DNA of 6,122 nt, from the NCBI GenBank assembly GCA_023389535.1, contig JAEWEH010000082.1, positions 1 to 6,122 of the forward strand, written 5' to 3'. A program made the position numbers and the translations under genes. Position 1 is the stretch's first letter. Each line of letters opens with the position of its first letter. The notes under the pieces were generated by a model. That model did no database searches. It was not told where the DNA came from and saw only the letters and a list, made by a program, of their open reading frames with translations. The DNA comes from Pseudomonadota bacterium. GTDB lineage: Bacteria; Pseudomonadota; Gammaproteobacteria; Burkholderiales; Burkholderiaceae_B. Below are positions 5,913 through 6,122 of the stretch, in pieces.

Positions 5913-6122
5913 TGGGCGGCGGAATGGCAAACCACACTGAAAGCCCTGGCCGGCAGCGCCAGATGCATATCAATTTGTTCATCTATGCTTGCGGCCACCA
6001 TCGCGCGGCGTGGCGGCATCCGCAGTCGGCCGTGGAGCGCGTAGGCGACATCACTTATCTTGAAGAACTGGCGCAGATCGCGGAGCGCGGCAAGCTGGAC
6101 GCCATATTTTTTGCCGATGGGC
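5912..6122 (+). CDS. LLM-class flavin-dependent monooxygenase (NtaA/SnaA/DszA type), N-terminal part
   Basis: The first 70 codons of a gene that leaves the window on the right. After a short polar leader, residues 18-37 (Met-His-Ile-Asn-Leu-Phe, then Gly-His-His and Ala-Ala-Trp-Arg-His-Pro) and the segment LAQIAERGKLDAIFFAD (53-69) match the N terminus of the NtaA/SnaA/DszA branch of the luciferase-like superfamily. These enzymes use reduced FMN from a separate reductase, plus O2, to oxidise N- or S-containing substrates. The ATG at 5912 overlaps the SDR stop (TGATG) and follows AAAAGG by 3 nt, suggesting translational coupling. In-frame ATGs at 5924 and 5963 are alternatives; the family often has a short polar leader before the first strand, which disfavours 5963. 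As second gene behind the TPP riboswitch it should share that control. Its substrate and any partner reductase are not visible. Confidence 0.88.
   Translation, partial: MGGGMANHTESPGRQRQMHINLFIYACGHHRAAWRHPQSAVERVGDITYLEELAQIAERGKLDAIFFADG

Noticed and set aside
1..6122. CRISPR arrays, tRNA or rRNA genes, insertion sequences
   Set aside because: No regularly spaced repeats, no cloverleaf or rRNA signature, and no transposase or terminal inverted repeats were seen on either strand.

Overview
The window looks like chromosomal DNA from a GC-rich betaproteobacterium, most likely of the Alcaligenaceae (Bordetella/Achromobacter/Pusillimonas type). This is inferred from a Bug-type solute receptor set among CoA-ester genes, the codon use, and the overall gene style. 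It cannot be proven from 6.1 kb.

Left part (1-2148, + strand): the 3' end of a class III (CaiB/BaiF) CoA-transferase, a complete periplasmic Bug receptor and a complete enoyl-CoA hydratase/isomerase. They are separated by only 14 and 8 nt and followed by a clear intrinsic terminator at 2114-2148. This reads as the tail of a catabolic operon that binds an organic acid, activates it to a CoA ester and hydrates or isomerises it. The substrate cannot be named. A co-directional LysR regulator (2246-3160) follows after the terminator.

Right part (3185-6122): a sodium:solute symporter (SSS) gene on the - strand and an SDR oxidoreductase plus LLM flavin monooxygenase pair on the + strand diverge from one 502-nt non-coding region. 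That region holds two TPP riboswitches back to back, one reading into each transcription unit. Each has a plausible promoter just upstream and a plausible switch between pairings that hide or expose the ribosome binding site. The symporter and both enzyme genes are therefore predicted to be shut off when thiamin pyrophosphate is plentiful.

The symporter fits a ThiV-like role in uptake of thiamin or a precursor. The SDR and the NtaA/SnaA/DszA-type monooxygenase are not part of the standard thiamin biosynthesis or salvage set. Together the three genes make a candidate thiamin-related import and oxidative salvage module, which is the main point of interest here. The monooxygenase runs off the right edge, so the rest of the unit is not visible.
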